A stretch of DNA of 64,000 nucleotides from Pterois miles. Taxonomy: Eukaryota; Chordata; Actinopteri; Perciformes; Scorpaenidae. Position 1 is the first letter of the stretch. The number at the start of each line of letters is the position of its first letter. This document shows positions 37,180 through 49,330 of this stretch, one piece after another. The notes beneath the pieces were generated by a model. It saw only the letters and a program-made list of their open reading frames with translations, was not told where the DNA came from and did not search any database. The position numbers and the translations under genes were made by a program. The stretch lies in NCBI GenBank assembly GCA_947000775.1, contig CAMQGK010000514.1:1978501-2042500 (forward strand), given 5' to 3'.

Positions 37180-40100
37180 ATGTTTCCGACCGTGTGCGGG
37201 GACCCAACGAGCAGACCCATCGTTTACACAAGGGATCAGCGGTTGGCGCTCCGCGACACAGCGCTGCTACACCCCGAGGAGAGACCCGTTGTTCCCCCGG
37301 AGATAAAGAGGAGAAGAAGGGGATGCCGGGCTGGAGCTCAGCGTTGCGCACGGAGGATGAAATACAAACCAGTCCTCCCGTCTGTTTTGATGGGGAATGT
37401 GAGATCTCTCCCCAACAAGATGGACGAGCTGGCGGCGCTGACCCGACATCAGCGGGAGTACCGGGAGTGCAGCATAATGGTGTTCACCGAGACGTGGCTG
37501 ACGGCGGCGACCACGGACACGGTGACGGAGCTGGACGGGTTTAAGTTGGTGCGGGCGGACAGGACGAGAGAAAGCGGTAAGAGGAAAGGAGGAGGACTGG
37601 CGGTGTTTGTGAATGATAGATGGTGTAACCCTGGTCACATCACTGTTAAAGACCAACACTGCAGCAGAGACATCGAGCTGGTGGCTGTTAGTATGAGGCC
37701 GTATTATTTACCGAGGGAATTTACACATGTTATTATGATGGCTGTGTATGTTCCCCCCTCTGCTAACGGTGACACAGCTTGTGATGCCGTCTATTCAGTC
37801 ACTAGCAGGCTGCAGACACAGCACCCTCAGGCCCTGATCCTGGTCTCTGGAGACTTTAATCATGTCTCTCTGTCCTCCACTCTACCATCTTTCAGCCAGT
37901 TTGTTTCATGCTGCACACGGGACAGTAAAATCCTGGACTTAATGTATGCCAACTGCAAGGAGGCATACACATCATCCCCCCTCCCCCCTGGGAAGATCAG
38001 ATCCCAACCTGGTTCATCTCCAGCCTGTGTACAGACCCCTGGTACACAGAGAACCAGCCGTCTCCCGCACAGTGAGGACATGGTCCAAAGAAGCTGAGGA
38101 AGCTCTGCAGGACTGTTTCAGCACAACAGTGTGGGAGGAACTCTGGGACTCTCATGGGGAGGATATAGATGGACTGACTGGCTGCATCACGGACTACATA
38201 AACTTCTGTGTGGAAAACACCGTACCAACCAGGACGGTAAGGTGTTTTTCCAACAACAAACCCTGGATTAATCCTGATATAAAGGCCCTCCTTAAGGAGA
38301 AGAAGAGGGCCTTTAAATCAGGAAATAAGGAGGAGCTGAAGGCTGTTCAGAGGGATCTAAGGAGGAAAATCAGGGAGGGGAAGAACAGCTACAGGAGGAA
38401 GATGGAGGAACAGCTGCAGCAGAACAACATCAGTGGAGTCTGGAAAGGCCTAAAAACCACCTCAGGCCACAAGAAGCCAGACTCCAAGGCTGTGGGAGAC
38501 CTAAAGTGGGTGAATGATTTGAACCATTACTTTAACAGGTTCAATGAGTCACCTACACCTACCCCTCCCCCGGCCCAGTCCACCCTGCTGCAGCCCCCTT
38601 CATCTCCCACTTCAAGACAGTGCCCCCCCTCCTCCTCCTCCTTCACCACCTTCAGCTCAACAAAAGCCCCCCCACTGACACCAACACCTCCATCGACACC
38701 TACAGCTCCAGCTCAACCCTCAGCAGACCCGTCACACAGTCAACCCCCCTCTGCTCCACTACTCAGCCCTGACCCCCCACCAACCCCCTCCACTGCCTCT
38801 GACACACAGCCCCCCTGCTCCAGTTTGTTCTTCACAACCCTTCAGGTGAAGAACCAGTTCATGAAGATGAACGTGAGGAAGGCTACGGGTCCAGATGGCA
38901 TCAGCTCCAGGCTCCTGAAGTCCTGCGCAGACCAGCTGTGTGGGACTTTTGGACATCTATTCAACCTGAGCCTGAAGCTGAGGAAGGTACCACAACTATG
39001 GAAGACATCCTGCGTGGTACCTGTGCCCAAGACCCCACACCCCAAGGACCCCAGCAGCTTCAGGCCGGTGGCATTAACATCCCACCTGATGAAGGCCCTG
39101 GAGCGCCTGGTCCTCCAACATCTCCGCCCTGTGGTGAATCCATCCATGGACCCACTACAGTTTGCCTATCAACCTGGCATTGGGGTGGACGATGCCGTCA
39201 TCTTCCTTGTGGACCGAGCCCTGTCTCACCTGGAGAAGCCTGGGAGCACTGTGAGGATCATGTTCTTTGATTTCTTCAGTGCTTTCAACACCATCCAGCC
39301 AACACTTCTGGGGGACAAACTGGAGACTGCAGGGGTAGATAACCATCTAACATCCTGGATACTGGACTACCTCACAAACCGCCCACAGTATGTGAGGACA
39401 CGGGACTTCACCTCCGACACGGTGGTCTGCAGTGTGGGGGCCCCGCAGGTAACAGTTCTGGCTCCATTCCTCATACACTGCAGAAGTTCTCTGATGACTC
39501 TGCTATCGTCGGCCTCATCACTGATGGGGACGATGGGGAGTACAGAGAACTTTCCCAGGACTTGGTGGACTGGTGCCTGCGGAACCACCTCCAGATCAAC
39601 GCGGGGAAAACTAAAGAGCTGGTGGTGGATTTCCGCAGGCAAACTCATCCCCCTCCAACACGGGTGAACATCCAGGGATCAGACATTGAGATGGTGACAT
39701 CTTATAAATACCTGGGTGTTCACCTGAACAATAAACTGGACTGGACAACAAACTCCTCTGCACTCCATAAATAAGGCCAGAGCAGACTGTATCTGCTCAG
39801 GAGACTGAGGTCCTTTGGAGTGCAGAGGACACTCCTGAAAACATTTTATGACACTGTTGTGGCATCAGCCATATTTTATGGAGTGGTTTGCTGGGGCAGC
39901 AGCATCACAGCTGCAGACAGGAAGAGGCTGGATAAGATTATCAAAAGGGCCAGCTCTGTCCTGGGATGCTCTCTGGACTCAGTGCAGGTGGTGGGAGAGA
40001 GGAGGACGATGGCTAAGCTGTCATCCATGATGGAGAAGGACTCCCACCCCATGAGAGACACCATCAGAGCTCTGGAGAGCTCCTTCAGTGACAGGCTGCT

Positions 40101-40185
40101 ACACCCTAAGTGTACGAAGGAGCGTTACAGAAGGTCCTTCCTGCCTGCAGCTGTTAGACTCCACAACCAGCACTGCTCCCAGTAG
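37180..40185 (+). pseudogene. LINE B ORF2: endonuclease plus reverse transcriptase, broken
   Basis: Endonuclease motifs appear in order: MGNVRSLPNKMDEL, FTETWL, LVRADR, GGGLAVFVN, SGDFNHVSL and ILDLMYANCKEAY. A +1 shift in the C-run near 37,980 moves the frame, where GRSDPNLVHL shows SDP instead of the catalytic SDH. The linker holds a long Pro/Ser/Thr-rich insertion (about 38,550-38,820). Reverse transcriptase blocks follow: RKATGPDGISS, QLWKTSCVVPVP, FRPVALTSHL, FAYQPGIGVDDAV, FFDFFSAFNTIQP and VGAPQ. A deletion after GAPQ and a frame change near 39,480 lead into KFSDDSAIVG, then KTKELVVDFRR and YLGVHLNNKLDW. An in-frame TAA at about 39,772 interrupts the C-terminal domain. It can be read as an ancient copy, not an active element. 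Confidence 0.92.
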
Positions 40186-40428
40186 ACCACATACATATTC
40201 ACAACCAGCACTGCTCCCAGTAGACCACATACACATTCACAACCAGCACTGCTCCCAGTAGACCACATACACATTCACAACCAGCACTGCTCCCAGTAGA
40301 CCACATACACATTCCCAACCAGCGCTGCTCCCAGTAAACCACATACACATTCACAACCAGCACTGCTCCCAGTAGACCACATACACATTCACAACCAGCA
40401 CTGCTCCCAGTAAACCACATACACATTC
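40163..40428 (+). repeat. 38 bp tandem repeat in the LINE B 3' end, 7 copies
   Basis: Seven near-identical copies of ACAACCAGCACTGCTCCCAG followed by TAGACCACATACACATTC. The first overlaps the end of ORF2 (LHNQHCSQ and stop), and the rest lie in the 3' UTR. TAG becomes TAA in two copies. Confidence 0.93.
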
Positions 40429-40650
40429 ACAACAAACTCACCGGACATAAGTGCAATAAGAACTCATGCAATTATATCATCTGTTCAAATTATAGGAACT
40501 GGACAATTATTTATTTATTGATATGCTGGACATATTTTTGGCTTTACTTTCTATTATGTATATGTTATTTTATTTTATCTGTATTAATACTGTTTTTTAA
40601 AATCTATCCTTCTTGTTTTTGCACTATCCACTGTGCTGCTGTAACGTGTG

Positions 40651-40700
40651 AATTTCTCCACTGTGGGACCAATAAAGGAATATCTTATCTTATCTTATCT
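40651..40700 (+). other. LINE B 3' terminal recognition tail
   Basis: AATTTCTCCACTGTGGGACC, then AATAAAGGAATATC and TTATC repeats, end the element. Nearly the same tail ends the SINE at 53,022-53,055, as expected if LINE machinery recognises this sequence. AATAAA may also act as the element's polyadenylation signal. Confidence 0.85.
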
Positions 40701-40878
40701 TGTGGAGAACTTCGTGAGGTGGTGCGACACCAACCACCTCCAGCTCAATATTGGTAAGACCAAAGAGCTGGTGGTGGATTTCTGGAGGAGGAGGAAGAGC
40801 TCCCCTACTCCCATCACCATCCGTGGGGAGGAGGTGGAGGTGGTGGACAACTACAAGTTCCTGGGAGTTCACTTAAAC

Positions 40879-40923
40879 AATAAGCTGGACTGGTCCAACA
40901 ACTCCGAGGCCTCTACAGGAAGG

Positions 40924-40955
<32 letters not shown>

Positions 40956-40996
40956 AACTGGACTGGTCCAACAACTCCGAGGCCTCTACAGGAAGG

Positions 40997-41028
<32 letters not shown>

Positions 41029-41069
41029 AACTGGACTGGTCCAACAACTCCGAGGCCTCTACAGGAAGG

Positions 41070-41101
<32 letters not shown>

Positions 41102-41143
41102 AACTGGACTGGTCCAACAACTCCGAGGCCTCTACAGGAAGGG
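40879..41143 (+). repeat. Minisatellite of LINE A sequence plus (AGT)n, 4 copies
   Basis: A 43 bp piece, AAACTGGACTGGTCCAACAA through TACAGGAAGGG, occurs four times at about 73 bp spacing. Copies are separated by about ten AGT triplets (near 40,925-40,954, 40,999-41,028 and 41,072-41,100). The first copy is the native LINE position. Confidence 0.93.
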
Positions 41144-41194
41144 ACAGAGCAAACTATTCTTCCTGAGAAGGCTGAGGACCTTCAATGTGTTCAA

Positions 41195-42047
<853 letters not shown>

Positions 42048-42061
42048 CTGCCACCTGCTGG
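42048..42061 (-). promoter_or_regulatory. CTCF-like core motif
   Basis: The reverse strand reads CCAGCAGGTGGCAG, matching every position of the vertebrate CTCF core CCASYAGRKGGCRS. Motif match only. Confidence 0.45.
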
Positions 42062-42117
42062 TGAAGCAGTAAACACTCACATGTTAAAACATTTGGATTT
42101 GATTTAAGCCACTGATG

Positions 42118-42365
42118 TAAAATATAAGAGCTGTAAATCAATTAAAATATTTAATATGACTAATCACATGTTTTTTATCTGTTCGAAATGAACCTTAAAG
42201 GGAGATCTGTCAAGTATTTAATCCTCTTATCAACATGGACACACATGTTGCTTTGTGCAAGTGTGTGTATATATTGATTATTAGAAATCAATTGACAACA
42301 CAAAACAATGACAGATACTGTCCAGAAACCCTCCCAGGTTCTGACTTTAGCATCAAAAATATGTA
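42118..42365 (+). repeat. Dispersed repeat, GGGCTGTCAATCAATTAAAA family, copy 2
   Basis: Collinear with 28,262-28,480: AATCAATTAAAATA, AATGAACCTTAAAGGGAGAT, TATCAACATGGA and CCAGAAACCCTCCCAGGTTC occur in the same order. Confidence 0.7.
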
Positions 42366-42439
42366 AATCCTCGCCACAGTTTTGCGAAAGTTTGGAGCCT
42401 TATTTAACAACAAAACGTCCCTGTAACCATGACAACGAG

Positions 42440-42900
42440 GGTCTAGAGGTGGAGGAAGTACTTACATCCTTTACTTAGGTACAAGTACAAATACTATACA
42501 CAAAAAATGACTTTAACCATCAAAATAGTTACAGATTAATTTTCTGCCAATCTGCAAATTGATTGATACTTTATTTAATAATAACTATAATAATAAATTT
42601 AATAGTTTGTGGTATATTTTAATATAACAAAACATTTATAAACTCTTCGTATGTTTTTTGTGCAAAACAGACTGAAGCTGTCAGATAAATCATCTGGATC
42701 AAGTGAATGATAAGATACGATTAGATAAGATAAGATGAACCTTTATTTATCGGAGGGAAATTCGCGTGTCATAGCAGCAGCAACAAGAGTACAATGATGA
42801 AGTAGAATGTAGCATGAAAAGAAAACACTCAAGTACAAGTGTCTGAACTTTGTACTGAAGCACAGTACTTGAGTAAATGTACTTCCACCAGAGTCATATT
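42440..42900. repeat. Fragments of the AGTACTTGAGTAAA dispersed repeat
   Basis: Pieces at about 42,445-42,500 and 42,830-42,895 (GTACTTGAGTAAATGTACTT) match the family at 32.9-33.5 kb. The middle contains a reversed LINE/SINE tail. Confidence 0.55.
42708..42790 (-). mobile_element. Reversed LINE/SINE 3' tail
   Basis: Read on the - strand, AATTTCCCTCCGATAAATAA is followed by AGGTTCATCTTATCTTATCT. This resembles the end of LINE B (AATAAAGGAATATCTTATCT). It is a short 3' fragment only. Confidence 0.5.
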
Positions 42901-43552
42901 TCAGTGTCCGTTGTGATTGTGAATTGTTTTCTTGCTGAAACGGCTCATAAATTCTGCCTCACAGCTTGGATATGAACGCAGACAGCTTGTGTTTATTTTC
43001 GGCGGTCTGTGTAATGTCCATAGACTGTTGGCTGGCCGTGTACACGTGAACGCTATGCCACTATAAAAGGGTGAAGGTTTCAGCAGTTTCTGCAGCAGCC
43101 ACTCCTGGAGTGAAACCAGGCGACCCTGCACGCCAGCAAAAAGTGCTCGTGCACTTCTGCATCTTTTATCCACTTGATTAAAACTTGATTTCTTTGGTCT
43201 GGAAACGGCTGATGTGCACACAGCAAACCTGAGCTGTGTTTAGAAGCAGCGAAGGACGCCATGTGAACTGGCCGCCAGCCCAGATGCCTGCAGACTACCT
43301 CGCATGTTTGTGTTTGTGTGTGCACGTGCAACTTGAACAACCTATCCCAAGGCTGACTTTAGTAAACATAACCTACGTATACTGTGTACAAGTTATACAT
43401 GTATAGTTTTATTCCTGAGGATCAAGTGTCTCTCAAGCAATTCAGTAATCCAAGACAAAGAGACAACACCGTTCCCAGTCGGCGGGAAAAACCAACAACG
43501 CTTTCATGGCAACATGAGCAGCTTTTTTAGAGAACATGATGCCTGTATGTAA
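42901..43552. other. Spacer, no gene supported
   Basis: A TATAAAAGG hexamer-like box at 43,062 and moderately long open frames on the - strand occur, but nothing resembles a known protein. Confidence 0.4.
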
Positions 43553-43593
43553 GTGTCTGTCTGACTGTCTGTCTGTCTGTCTGTCTGTCTGAC

Positions 43594-43642
<49 letters not shown>

Positions 43643-43665
43643 GACTGTCTGACTGTCTGACTGTC
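43553..43665 (+). repeat. (CTGT)n tetranucleotide microsatellite
   Basis: About 28 CTGT units, with several CTGA variants near both ends. Confidence 0.97.
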
Positions 43666-43990
43666 GTTCTGCATCCAGTTCAAACCAGTTTCTGTTTATC
43701 AGCCGGCCGACGCAGCCTGTATGGTAGAAGCCAAAACATTGTTCATGTGACCTCTGGTTTGTGTGTGCGGGAGGTTTCAGTTCTTGGTATGCCACAGCGT
43801 CAAAATTAAGAGTCAAGGTAAAACTGTGGACGAAGTGCAGCAGCCAGTTGTGAATGTGCAACGAGATGGTCGATTCGTCACAAGTTCCAGCTGTGGAGTG
43901 ATTATGGATTATATTATGGATCTGAGGTTGAATTATTGGGGATTTTACCTATATCATTATAGCTATATTATTTACCTATGTTACTTACTG
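43666..43990. other. Spacer, nothing recognised
   Basis: About 325 bp, turning AT-rich just before the SINE. Confidence 0.4.
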
Positions 43991-44270
43991 GGGGGGGGCG
44001 GCAGTAGCTCAGTCTGGAGGTACTTGGGAACCAGAGGGTCCCCTGGTTCAAGTCCTCACGTGGATCAACTACTGAGTGTAAACTGGTAGCTGGAGAGATG
44101 CCAGTTTGCTGCTTGGGCACTGACAAGGTGCCCTTGAGCAAGTCACCAACCCCCGAACAGCTCAGGGCGGCTGTCAGAGGCAGCGCCCTCGCTCTGGCGT
44201 CTCTCCATTAATGCCTGTATATAGATCCTGTCGGTGCATGTGTGTATGTATTTCAGGCCTGTGTGTAATG
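43991..44270 (+). mobile_element. tRNA-derived SINE, copy 1
   Basis: The 5' part has a tRNA-like pol III promoter: A box TAGCTCAGTCTGG (44,005-44,017) and B box GGTTCAAGTCC (44,045-44,055). The body, ATGCCAGTTTGCTGCTTGGG then CACTGACAAGGTGCCCTTGA, matches the SINE at 52.8 kb. The CACTGTGGG tail is not evident, so this copy is probably 3'-truncated or a subfamily variant. Confidence 0.82.
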
Positions 44271-44329
44271 TGTAAGAAATACAACAGAGTGAAAAACTGA
44301 ATTTGATCGAACTGATCAATCAAAAAAAA

Positions 44330-44455
44330 TGTAGTCATAGTGGTAGTTGTAGTCATAGCAGTAGTCGTAGTAGTCATCATCATCGTAACAGAAGTTGTCG
44401 TAGTAGTTGTAGTAGTCGTAGTAGTAGCGTAGTAGTCGGTAGTCATCTTCTTACT
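44330..44455 (+). repeat. Degenerate (GTA)n/(GTC)n tract, left patch
   Basis: Imperfect GTAGTC/GTAGTT triplets over about 125 bp, related to the longer tract that starts 150 bp downstream. Confidence 0.85.
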
Positions 44456-44604
44456 TTAGTAGGAGAGAAGGAGTGAATGCAAGTAAAAGTAGTATTTACT
44501 CATTCTGCAGTAAAATCTCCCTTGTGACTCATTTATTTTTGTTAGGCAGGTCAAAGTTAACGCCATAATAACAAGTTGATAAACATTCATTTTAACACCA
44601 TCAG

Positions 44605-45740
44605 TAAAAAAGTAGTATTCGTTGTCATAGTCGTCGTCGTCGTCGTCGTCGTCATCATCATCATCATAATAGTAGTCGTCCTCGTAGTAGTCATAGTCAT
44701 CTTCGTCGTAGTAGTCATAGTAGTCATAATCGTCTTCGTCGTATTGGTAGTCATACTAATAGTCGTCGTAATAGTCGTTGTCATAGTACTCACAGTAGTT
44801 AAGTAGTTATAGTAGTTATAGTAGTCAGTCATCATAGTCATCTGCGTCGTAGTGGTAGTCATAGTAGACGTCATAGTGGTCATTGTCGTCGCAATAGTCG
44901 TCGTCGTAGTAGTCGTACTAGTCATCCAAGTCATCGTCTTTGTCGTAGTAGTCATACCAGCAGTAATCGTCGTAGCCATCGTCATCGTTGTAGTAGTCAT
45001 ACCAGCAGTAATCGTCGTAGTCATCGTCTTTGTCGTAGTAGTCATACTAGCAGTCATCGTCGTAGACGTCTTCGTCGCAATAGTAGTCATACTAGCAGTC
45101 ATCGTCGTAGCCATCTTCGTCATTGTAGTAGTCATACCAGCAGTAATCGTCGTAGCCATCATCATCGTTGTAGTAGTCATACCAGCAGTAATCGTCGTAG
45201 CCATCGTCATCGTTGTAGTAGTCATACCAGCAGTCATCGTCATAGCTGTCCTCCTTGTTACCTTCGTCATAGTAGTCATTGTAGTCATCATCGGAGTAGT
45301 CATACTAGTAGTCTAGAAGTCGCAGTCGTGGTCTAGTAGTCGCCGCCGTCATCTAGTAGTCTCAGTCGTCGTCGTCTAGTAGTCGTCGTCTAACAGTTGC
45401 AGTCGGCTAATAGTTGCAGTTGTTTAGTAGTCACAGTCGTCTAGTAGTCTCAGTCGTTGTCGTCTAGTAGTCGTCGTCTAACAGTTGCAGTCGGCTAATA
45501 GTTGCAGTTGTCTAGTAGTCACAGTCGTCATCATCTAGTAGTCGTAGTCGTCGAAGTAGTCGTAGTCGTCTTTGGTGTAGTAGTCATCGTAGTAATAGTC
45601 ATAGTAGTCGTCGTCGTCTTTGTCGTAGTAGTCATAGTAGTCGTCGTCACAGTAGTCGTAATCGTCTTTGTCGTAGTAGTCATAGTAGTAGTCGTTGTCG
45701 TAGTAGTAGTCATCATAGTAGTCATAGTCATCTTCGTAGT
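44605..45740 (+). repeat. Degenerate GTC/GTA/ATC trinucleotide tract with longer sub-repeats
   Basis: About 1.1 kb of triplets GTC, GTA, ATC, ATA and TTC in almost unbroken register. Within it a 45 bp unit (GTAGTAGTCATACCAGCAGT, then AATCGTCGTAGCCATCGTC) occurs about seven times at 44,935-45,250. An ~88 bp unit containing TAACAGTTGCAGTCGGCTAA is duplicated at 45,391 and 45,479. Val-rich (+) and Thr/Met-rich (-) open frames of up to 238 codons are by-products. Confidence 0.93.
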
Positions 45741-47239
45741 CTCATAATATTATGACTTTTTGTCATAATATTGTGACATTTTTCTCACAAACTTCTGGCT
45801 GAAAGCAGTGCTACCGTATGTTTATTTATGTGCATGATCAGTAAACATTTTCCCACTAAAATCAATGTATAGTCATGATAAATAATCTCAGCAGCCCTAG
45901 CAGGAAGCGCCACAACACCTGCAGGAGCCATAACAACCACAAAAACCATAAAAACATCACAAGTTTAATGTGAACAGCAGCAAACACGCGGCGGTGAAGC
46001 TATACAGAGAAATGACCAACAACTACTGACATTGTGAAGCAAACACAGAGCCAACAACACGCCATGTTACAGACACATGAGAGCAGCAGCAGCGGCTAAC
46101 TTACTAGCTCCTGGTAGCAGCGGTCCGGCAGCAAACAGCGAAAAACTGGGCCGACAACCGGGAGCTGAGCACCGGGCCTCAGGCAGCGGACAGCGGGCAG
46201 CAGCGCACATGATATGCCGGTGTTATTTACTCTTTTAAATGATCGTAAAAACTGGAAACACGGACTATCTTGGTTCAGCTACGACCGCACATCGCGTTTT
46301 GGCTTGAAGTGATTGTAATTTCCGCGTTATAAACCTGAGTGAATTTTATTGGACGTTGCTAGTCACATGCCTGTAAATAAGCCAATGACTGTGAAGCATA
46401 TCAGCCAATAGAAGCGAGACTTCAGTGCTGTACCGGAACTAACGCGATTCTTCACTAATCTCTGAAATGTCTGAATTGGAATTAGATTAGTTAGACATTT
46501 CAGATTTATTACAGTGCTTTGCTGTGTTCAACTTTTGAAATAAATTATGAAAAATCTGTGGAATGTGGTGCAGGAGAAGCAAAGAGTGATTACAAAATAG
46601 TAAAAATGTAAAGAATTATAAATAATAAATGTGATCATTATTTTAGCACAATTTTATATTAAAAAATACAAATTTAGCCAAAAATAAGAAAGCTGTGAGG
46701 ACAATTTCTGCTGTTGAGGCATTCCCTAAAGACCCATCTCACGACTAATCAATTTAACCTGTAAACGGCCACATGCTTGGTGTATTTTAAGTCTAATTCT
46801 AACACCAAATAATGTGCATGAGAAAATGAGAAACGTGTTCATATGACATGTGACTTCTGCCTGAGCGTAACCGGGAAGGTAAATATCCGCTCACATTTTC
46901 TGCCGAAAGCTGTTATCCATGCATGCTGTAAGTTATGAAACAGCATTACTCAAAATCTCATTCTATTTTTTGCCCTCTGGCCTGCAGAATTAGGTCAGTA
47001 GCTCACGTGAGCTCTGTCTTACATCTGGTTTGTCGTATCTGCAGCAGCACGCTGCAAGCCGACGATGAAGGAACAGCTGCTGCAGCAAATCAGGGTGTAG
47101 ACCAGGGATTTTCAAAGTCTGACACAGTAAACTGGAAGCATGTTACCATGGATTCAGTATGCTACAGGCCACAACTTGATCCTGTTGTTTTTTTCAGCTT
47201 ATATTTGTTTACGTGTTGACACACTGTCACCATTAAAAG
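45741..47239. other. Spacer; GC-richer part at 45.9-46.45 kb
   Basis: 45,895-46,440 is richer in CpG and has two CCAAT motifs (46,381 and 46,405), which may reflect a promoter or an old element. No exon could be assembled. 46,450-47,239 is AT-rich without recognised features. Confidence 0.35.
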
Positions 47240-47370
47240 AATGCCAAATTAGCTATTTGCAGCTCCTGTTCGTAGTGCACCCATGGATGTACGAATAAGT
47301 AACACTGGATCACTGCGATACTGAAAATAAACAGAAAAATGTGACTGTTCTCAGGCGAGTTCTGCAGCTA
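47240..47370 (+). repeat. Dispersed repeat shared with mef2c intron
   Basis: Second copy of the element at 27,336-27,462, with ATGCCAAATTA at its start and GGCGAGTTCTGCAGC at its end. Confidence 0.6.
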
Positions 47371-47537
47371 TATGGAGCATCTTTTTTCTCTAGCTCTTTT
47401 CTGAGCTGGTTTATGGATGTTTACTCACGATAAAATAGTGTGTTCATACTTGACTGAGTCGTGACTCCAGGAAAAAAAATACTTTTTTATGCAAACTGTC
47501 TCACAGATGTGGTCGTGGTCATCACAATGTCACCTAT

Positions 47538-47815
47538 TGGTTTGTGGACTGGCGTTTTGAAGCCTCAAGTTTGACATTATTGATCCCGCCATCTTGGTTT
47601 ATTACCGTTGCCCTCTTGTTTTTTTTACTGTCGCTTTTTTTTTTTTGCCTGTCATCATCTTGTTTTTTGGCCAATGCCATCTTTGTTTCTGGCCATCACC
47701 ATCTTGGTGTTTGGCCAACAGCATCTTGTTTTTTGGCCAACGCCATCTTGGCATTTGAACGTCACCATCTTTGTTTTTGACCGTCACCATCTTGGTTCTT
47801 CTTCTTGGCAACCAG
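47538..47815 (+). repeat. CCATCTTG minisatellite, ~9 degenerate units
   Basis: Repeats of about 25-28 bp built on GGCCAACGCCATCTTGTTTT occupy the right part. The left flank, GTGGACTGGCGTTTTGAAGC, is part of the same dispersed element. Units differ by several substitutions. Confidence 0.8.
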
Positions 47816-48661
47816 ATGCAACCAGACGTAACACAAGAGGGTAAAACTGAACTTAACTCAACTTAACTGAAAGCTGTCAAGAAGACATTATCAGGCAATC
47901 ATTATCAGGTTATAATTAGGCAATTGTCAATTGATTAAAATATTCAATCGTGATTAATTGCATGGTTAATAATATGCCAAAACGTAGTGTAGGGTTGAAG
48001 TGTTATTTAGCCTCCTTTGCGACTATGGTAGTATGGTTCTGCATTTAGCATAAATATGGTCAACTCATGAGAGGTCAAGGGACGACGTTGAAAACAGCTA
48101 TAAATTTAGAGTAAATTTGGAGCGTTATTGATTCTCCTGCTCTACCTGGTTGGTATTCTTTAGATTTTTTGGTTTCATATGATACCAGTATCTTCACTCT
48201 GAGCTGCTCATACATAAAAACACAGCAATCATCTCGTTATTTTATAAAATAAACATTTTATTTTATCAAAAGTTGATCATGACAGCAATAAGATCATGAC
48301 AATAATATATAATGCACAGAAATGGAATAAACAGCAACAGAGTATATGAAAAACTAGTGCAAAAGAAATCACAAATAAAAAAATATATTGCACTTTTGAA
48401 GTTTTAGGTGGAAGAAGTCATGTTTGAACAACATTCTCAATTTTGATATATTCATCTGTAAACATTTTATCTTTTTATGCTTTGCTGTTCTTTTTTGCAA
48501 GCTTCTTAACATCCAAAAACAAAATAAAATAAAATCTACAGCAAGAGAAGCTTTAGTTCAGAGCAGAACCCGACAGGCGACTTGTGGTTCTTCATCTTAG
48601 TTGGTCGGAGTTGTGCTTTATCTCTAGACCCTGTCTGGGTTTATACCTGGTCATTTAAACC
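47816..48661. other. AT-rich spacer downstream of arrdc3
   Basis: A short ATTAAAATATTCAATCGTGA block (47,935-47,955) resembles the GGGCTGTCAA family interior. Candidate arrdc3 polyadenylation hexamers on the - strand occur near 48,255, but the 3' end cannot be placed. Confidence 0.35.

Positions 48662-48732
<71 letters not shown>
48662..48732 (+). repeat. (CA)n microsatellite, ~35 units
   Basis: An uninterrupted CA run, (TG)n on the strand of arrdc3, lies about 600 bp downstream of its stop codon. It may lie in the arrdc3 3' UTR. Confidence 0.97.
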
Positions 48733-48734
<2 letters not shown>

Positions 48735-49330
48735 ATACACAATTTGAGCTTTACTTTAAGTGCTCGAGGTGGTCGTTTACGAGACACATTTCTGCAATTT
48801 TTTTTTTCTGTCTCACAGAAATAGACATTTTCCACCTGAAGTCTGATTAGTGACAGTAACACCTGCAAGCCCCAGAAGCCTAAACTATCATTTAATAACT
48901 GAAGATAGCCTTTGTCCCGTCTTAAATGTGCCATTTATATTAAAGTAAAGTACAATATTAAAAGTTTGTGGACAGACTCTACTGTAGCATACAGGCCCGC
49001 GGCTATCTGCAATATATAAAACCACCAATAGAAAAAAACAGTATTTACGGTATGTGCAAAATTCACTGTGAGGCAGGAGGAGGCGCCTTCTGGCCACTGG
49101 GAGTGATCTTCAGACTCGCCATGTAGTGGTGTCAGAGAAATTTTTCTTGCCTCATCTTGAGCACAGGACATGGAGGATCCAGCATGGCTCGAAAATCCCT
49201 GGTCCATACATCAATGGTCACCAAATACTCTGTCAGCTGACTCTCCCGGGTCAGGGAGGGTCCAGCCCGATTTATGGTGATATATAATCTGGTGAGAAGC
49301 TGGCTATGCGGGCCTGGCGCTGAGCTCTCC
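48733..49330 (-). other. Probable arrdc3 3' UTR (start)
   Basis: Directly downstream of the arrdc3 stop codon on the - strand. It contains no other recognised feature. Confidence 0.45.

Larger units (their letters stand above)
37004..40700 (+). mobile_element. LINE B (L2/jockey-like), nearly full length, nested in LINE A
   Basis: About 3.7 kb: a 5' leader (37,004-37,179), one long ORF with endonuclease and reverse transcriptase, a 3' UTR with a 38 bp tandem array, and a 3' end TCTCCACTGTGGGACCAATA followed by AAGGAATATC and (TTATC)n. It interrupts LINE A between EYRT and VENF. I could not identify an unambiguous target-site duplication; the boundaries are good to about 5 bp. Confidence 0.9.

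Noticed and set aside
36502..39648. - strand open frames across the LINEs
   Set aside because: Antisense shadows of the reverse transcriptase and endonuclease frames.
43062..43070. TATAAAAGG as a core promoter
   Set aside because: No plausible downstream exon or conserved element was found; one box in AT-rich sequence is weak evidence.
43991..44070. Functional tRNA gene
   Set aside because: A and B boxes are present, but the body continues into SINE sequence shared with 52.8 kb and no complete cloverleaf acceptor pairing is apparent.
44587..45731. Thr/Met-rich 238-codon and Val-rich 154-codon open frames
   Set aside because: Products of the GTC/GTA/ATC triplet tract, which stays open on both strands because stop-forming triplets are rare in phase.
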